Assembly (NCBI RefSeq): GCF_026191355.1
Contig: NZ_JAPHOQ010000017.1
Coordinates: 34,951-98,950 of the forward strand
DNA: 64,000 nt
Source of the DNA: Legionella sheltonii
GTDB taxonomy: Bacteria > Pseudomonadota > Gammaproteobacteria > Legionellales > Legionellaceae
Reading direction: 5' to 3'
Shown here: positions 61,736 through 64,000 of the stretch, piece by piece
Layout: every line of letters starts with the position of its first letter
Numbering within the stretch: the first letter of the stretch is position 1
Notes under the pieces: generated by a model
Database searches by the model: none
Seen by the model: the letters and a program-made list of their open reading frames with translations, nothing else
Told to the model about the DNA's origin: nothing
Translations under genes and position numbers: made by a program

Positions 61736-62587
61736 GTGAAGAAATCAGCCATTACCTTAATTAGCTTGATATTCATTAACTTATATTATCCGACTGCTTT
61801 CTCCGAAAAGCCTAATCAACGCATGATGAAAAATCAAGCAACACATTCTTTGAAATCAGAAAATACGATGCAATTATCTGTTCAAGAGATAATTGATAAA
61901 AAGGACAAGAAGCTGGTGTTAATCAAATTAATTGACACAAAAAGCCATAAACCAATCACCTTAAACGATCTTATTGAAGCACATACACAAAAGATTCATT
62001 TGTTGATTATCGATGATAATCTCCTTGACTATAGTCATGTCCATCCTGTCGAAACAACGAAACCAGGTATCTATCAATTTGAATGGCAACCTACTCTTAA
62101 GAGCGCTTCCTATCGAGCATGGGCTGATCTTATACCGACTAGTACAAAAACCCAAGAATATGTAGTTGCTGATTTACCCTTCCCAAAGATCAAAAAAAGA
62201 TTGGGAAATCCTATTCATCGACAACCATTATTTGACAGTATTGTTGATGGCTACCAATTCAAATTGTCTTTTGATAAAACACCATTGCACGTTGGTCAAG
62301 CCGTCATGGGCAAAATTGATATCACCGATGCAAAGGAAAACCCAGTTCATACCTTAGAACCCATTATGGGAGCTTATGCGCACATCGTTGGTTTTAATGA
62401 GGACTTTAAAACAGTAACTCATGTTCATCCAATGGGGAAGGAACCTACAAATATTACTGAACGAGGGGGACCTGAATTGCTATTTCACATAGAGCCTAAC
62501 AAAGTAGGATTTATTAAAATGTTTGTTCAAGTAAAAATCGATGGGAAAACACTTTTCATTCCGTTTGGAGTTACAGTAAATTCCTAG
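61736..62587 (+). CDS. Secreted protein with His-containing HVHP motifs
   Basis: 283 residues with a GTG start and TTGGAG upstream. Signal peptide (KKSAITLISLIFINLYYPTAFS). Two beta-sandwich-like halves, each with an HVHP motif (DYSHVHPVETTKPGIYQFEW near 100 and VTHVHPMGKEP near 230). Repeated HxHP in a periplasmic protein suggests metal binding, perhaps copper, and I recall similar proteins near heavy-metal efflux genes, but none are adjacent. Function not established. Confidence 0.7.
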   Translation: MKKSAITLISLIFINLYYPTAFSEKPNQRMMKNQATHSLKSENTMQLSVQEIIDKKDKKLVLIKLIDTKSHKPITLNDLIEAHTQKIHLLIIDDNLLDYSHVHPVETTKPGIYQFEWQPTLKSASYRAWADLIPTSTKTQEYVVADLPFPKIKKRLGNPIHRQPLFDSIVDGYQFKLSFDKTPLHVGQAVMGKIDITDAKENPVHTLEPIMGAYAHIVGFNEDFKTVTHVHPMGKEPTNITERGGPELLFHIEPNKVGFIKMFVQVKIDGKTLFIPFGVTVNS

Positions 62588-62923
62588 AGATCTTGCTGGA
62601 TTGTGAGCTCACAGGGCTTTTAAAAACCCATAACAATGATGTTCATCAATTGCCAAGCATCAAAATGCGTGCAAATAGTCCTGGCAAGATGACCACCAAT
62701 GCCTAAAGTACAACGTTTCATAATTATAAATGATACAACCAGCGTCCAAATTGGCATCAATTAAACGTACACAACCTCAGCCATAATCATGTTGGAATAC
62801 ACAAATATTCCCCGTAAATTCATTGTGAAGAACGCCAATTTCAGGCCCAAGTTTTTTTCCTTAGGTGTAGCGGCTCGCTTTCAAAAACGACTCGGCCCGC
62901 AATCAGCGCATGAAATTGGCCCA
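62588..62923. other. Gene-free stretch
   Basis: About 335 bp with many stops in all frames; contains one GGCCCAA motif near 62918, like those in the inverted repeats that follow. No gene, hairpin or promoter that I can support. Confidence 0.4.
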
Positions 62924-63107
62924 AATTAAATGCGAATGAAATTTAGTTTCGGCTCACGTTATTTGTACTACGTAAAATCCGGCCCAAATTATTTGCAACT
63001 GAAATTTTTCCCACCACAAGAAAAACGTCTGTTTAATTTATACCGAAGCCCCTTGGCTATAGGTTTGAAGCTATATAGTTTTTGACCTATAATAAAAAGG
63101 AGTGGTC

Positions 63108-63401
63108 ATGTGGTTAATAGAAACAACAGACACCTTTGACATGTGGTTCGACGCTTTAGATGATGTGGATCGAACTAATGTGTTGGTATCAATGATAGCA
63201 TTGAGAGAGAAGGGACCTATGTTACCAAGGCCCTATGCAGACACAGTCAAAGGCTCTTGTCACAGCAATATGAAGGAGTTACGAATCCAAAGCAAAGGTG
63301 ACCCACTCAGGGCATTTTTTGCCTTCGATCCAAAACGGAGAGGTATTTTATTGTGTGCTGGTAATAAAAGCGGAAACGATAAACGCTTTATGATGAGATG
63401 A
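63108..63401 (+). CDS. higB: HigB/RelE-like toxin
   Basis: 97 residues from the ATG at 63108, with AAAAAGGAG upstream; an in-frame GTG at 63102 overlaps that site. RelE/Gp49-type fold: FDMWFDALDDVDRTNVLVSMIALREKGPMLPRPYADTVKGSCHSNMKELRIQ...LRAFFAFDPKRRGILLCAGNKSG. Toxin-first order with the Xre antitoxin behind it is typical of higBA. Confidence 0.88.
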   Translation: MWLIETTDTFDMWFDALDDVDRTNVLVSMIALREKGPMLPRPYADTVKGSCHSNMKELRIQSKGDPLRAFFAFDPKRRGILLCAGNKSGNDKRFMMR

Positions 63402-63462
63402 TTCTAATAGCCGATCGTGAGTTTACAGCTCATTTGAAAAAGTTAAATAAGGAGTAATTATT

Positions 63463-63765
63463 ATGGCGAGAACTCTTGAAAAAATTCTTGCAGTAGAAAA
63501 AAAAGAGGTTGTTAAGAAGGCGCAAGAAAAGGCAGAAGAAATTCTGCTTAATATCCATTTAGCCGAACTTCGTGAGTTAGTACAAAAAACTCAAGTAGAT
63601 TTAGCCGGTGTTCTTGGAATAAAACAACCAACTGTAGCTGAAATGGAGAAGCCTGGTCGAGATCTTAAATTATCATCTTTAAAACGCTATGTTGAAGCAA
63701 CCGGAGGAAAACTGCGGCTTGATGTGGAGTTGCCGGATGGTACGCATTATGGTTTTGCTGTTTAA
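63463..63765 (+). CDS. higA: HigA-like Xre antitoxin
   Basis: 100 residues. Xre helix-turn-helix: LRELVQKTQVDLAGVLGIKQPTVAEMEKPGRDLKLSSLKRYVEATGGKLRLDVELPDG. AAGGAG precedes the ATG, 61 bp after the toxin stop. Neutralises the toxin and represses the operon. Confidence 0.9.
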   Translation: MARTLEKILAVEKKEVVKKAQEKAEEILLNIHLAELRELVQKTQVDLAGVLGIKQPTVAEMEKPGRDLKLSSLKRYVEATGGKLRLDVELPDGTHYGFAV

Positions 63766-64000
63766 GCAAGAAAACTTCGAAATTAATATGTCAATTTATA
63801 TTGATTTTCTCTATGGGTTATTTGGTTTGTTTTAAGCAATGTTTTATGGAAAATTAAATCGCCAATAAAACGAGCGTTTTTCTGGTGGTGTGGCGAATTT
63901 CAGTTGCAAAAAATTTGGGCCTAGTTGCAATTAATGTGGGCCGGAAATTTTGTAGTGGCAGTTAAAGTGGCCCAAAGATTAATTTCATTCGCATTTAATT

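Larger units (their letters stand above)
62924..64000. mobile_element. Possible non-autonomous element carrying higBA between long inverted repeats
   Basis: The left arm 62924-63026 and right arm 63875-64000 are imperfect inverted repeats of about 100-125 bp. The outer 20 bp (AATTAAATGCGAATGAAATT) match perfectly, as do inner parts such as GGCCCAAATT, TTTGCAACTGAAATT and AGAAAAACG. Several GGCCCA motifs recur within each arm, as in elements with multiple transposase sites per end. No transposase lies inside. The right end reaches the window edge, so the border and any target duplication cannot be checked. Confidence 0.72.

Noticed and set aside
1..64000. tRNA or rRNA genes, or a tRNA-type attachment site
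   Set aside because: I found no cloverleaf with a GTTCRA-type T loop and CCA end, nor any rRNA-like stretch.

Overview
The window reads as part of a large conjugative plasmid (or integrated conjugative element) of Legionella or a close relative. The basis is moderate-to-low GC sequence, an F-type conjugation operon, and cargo related to the Legionella Dot/Icm system: an IcmC/DotE-like membrane protein, a LegC2/LegC7-like coiled-coil protein, and proteins with glutamate-rich C-termini like Dot/Icm translocation signals. The assignment is an inference from protein families; nothing was searched.

Layout. 1-890: truncated copy of an IS5-family element inserted in traC. 891-20526: F-type transfer genes in F-like order, 3' traC, trbI, traW, traU, trbC, traN, traF, trbB, a small secreted protein, traH, traG, a TraS-position membrane protein, traD, and a 1940-residue MobF relaxase/helicase with a C-terminal Toprim region. 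20677-21460: divergent TraM-like gene and a probable oriT whose nic core resembles that of F. 21518-31752: leading region, with a small gene split by an IS630-family element, a divergent two-promoter module, a DUF932 protein, RecX, Fis, Hsp20, a DUF3987 protein and several unknowns. 31969-35000: YafQ/DinJ toxin-antitoxin pair, second Tn402-like end, SprT-like protease between palindromes, GIY-YIG protein, and a tyrosine recombinase cut by a transposon. 35000-41295: a complete Tn402/Tn5053-type transposon (tniA, tniB, tniQ, tniR) with a beta-lactamase-fold cargo gene and 5-bp target duplications. 41296-42603: the severed start of the recombinase and its palindromic core-like site, a second YafQ/DinJ pair, and a Tn3 transposase fragment. 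42953-55512: accessory island with a 2OG-Fe(II) oxygenase, membrane protein, ATP-grasp enzyme, a 2059-residue kinase-like plus triple beta-lactamase-fold protein, the IcmC-like protein, a candidate effector and a LegC-like protein. 55513-58725: maintenance region with ParA, a winged-helix protein and a small protein, and long arrays of 11-bp phased repeats both upstream of and inside the genes. 58726-61665: IS256-family element, a transporter fragment, and a full second copy of the IS5-family element. 61736-64000: secreted His-rich protein, then a HigBA module between about 100-bp inverted repeats.

How it fits together. The tra genes assemble pilus and mating channel, TraD couples, and TraI with TraM process oriT so that the region right of 21344 would enter the recipient first and tra last. 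traC is broken by an IS here, so self-transfer from this copy is doubtful. The accessory island probably serves host interaction through a chromosomal Dot/Icm system. Stability rests on ParA, three toxin-antitoxin pairs, and a recombinase/palindrome system that the Tn402-like element has inactivated.
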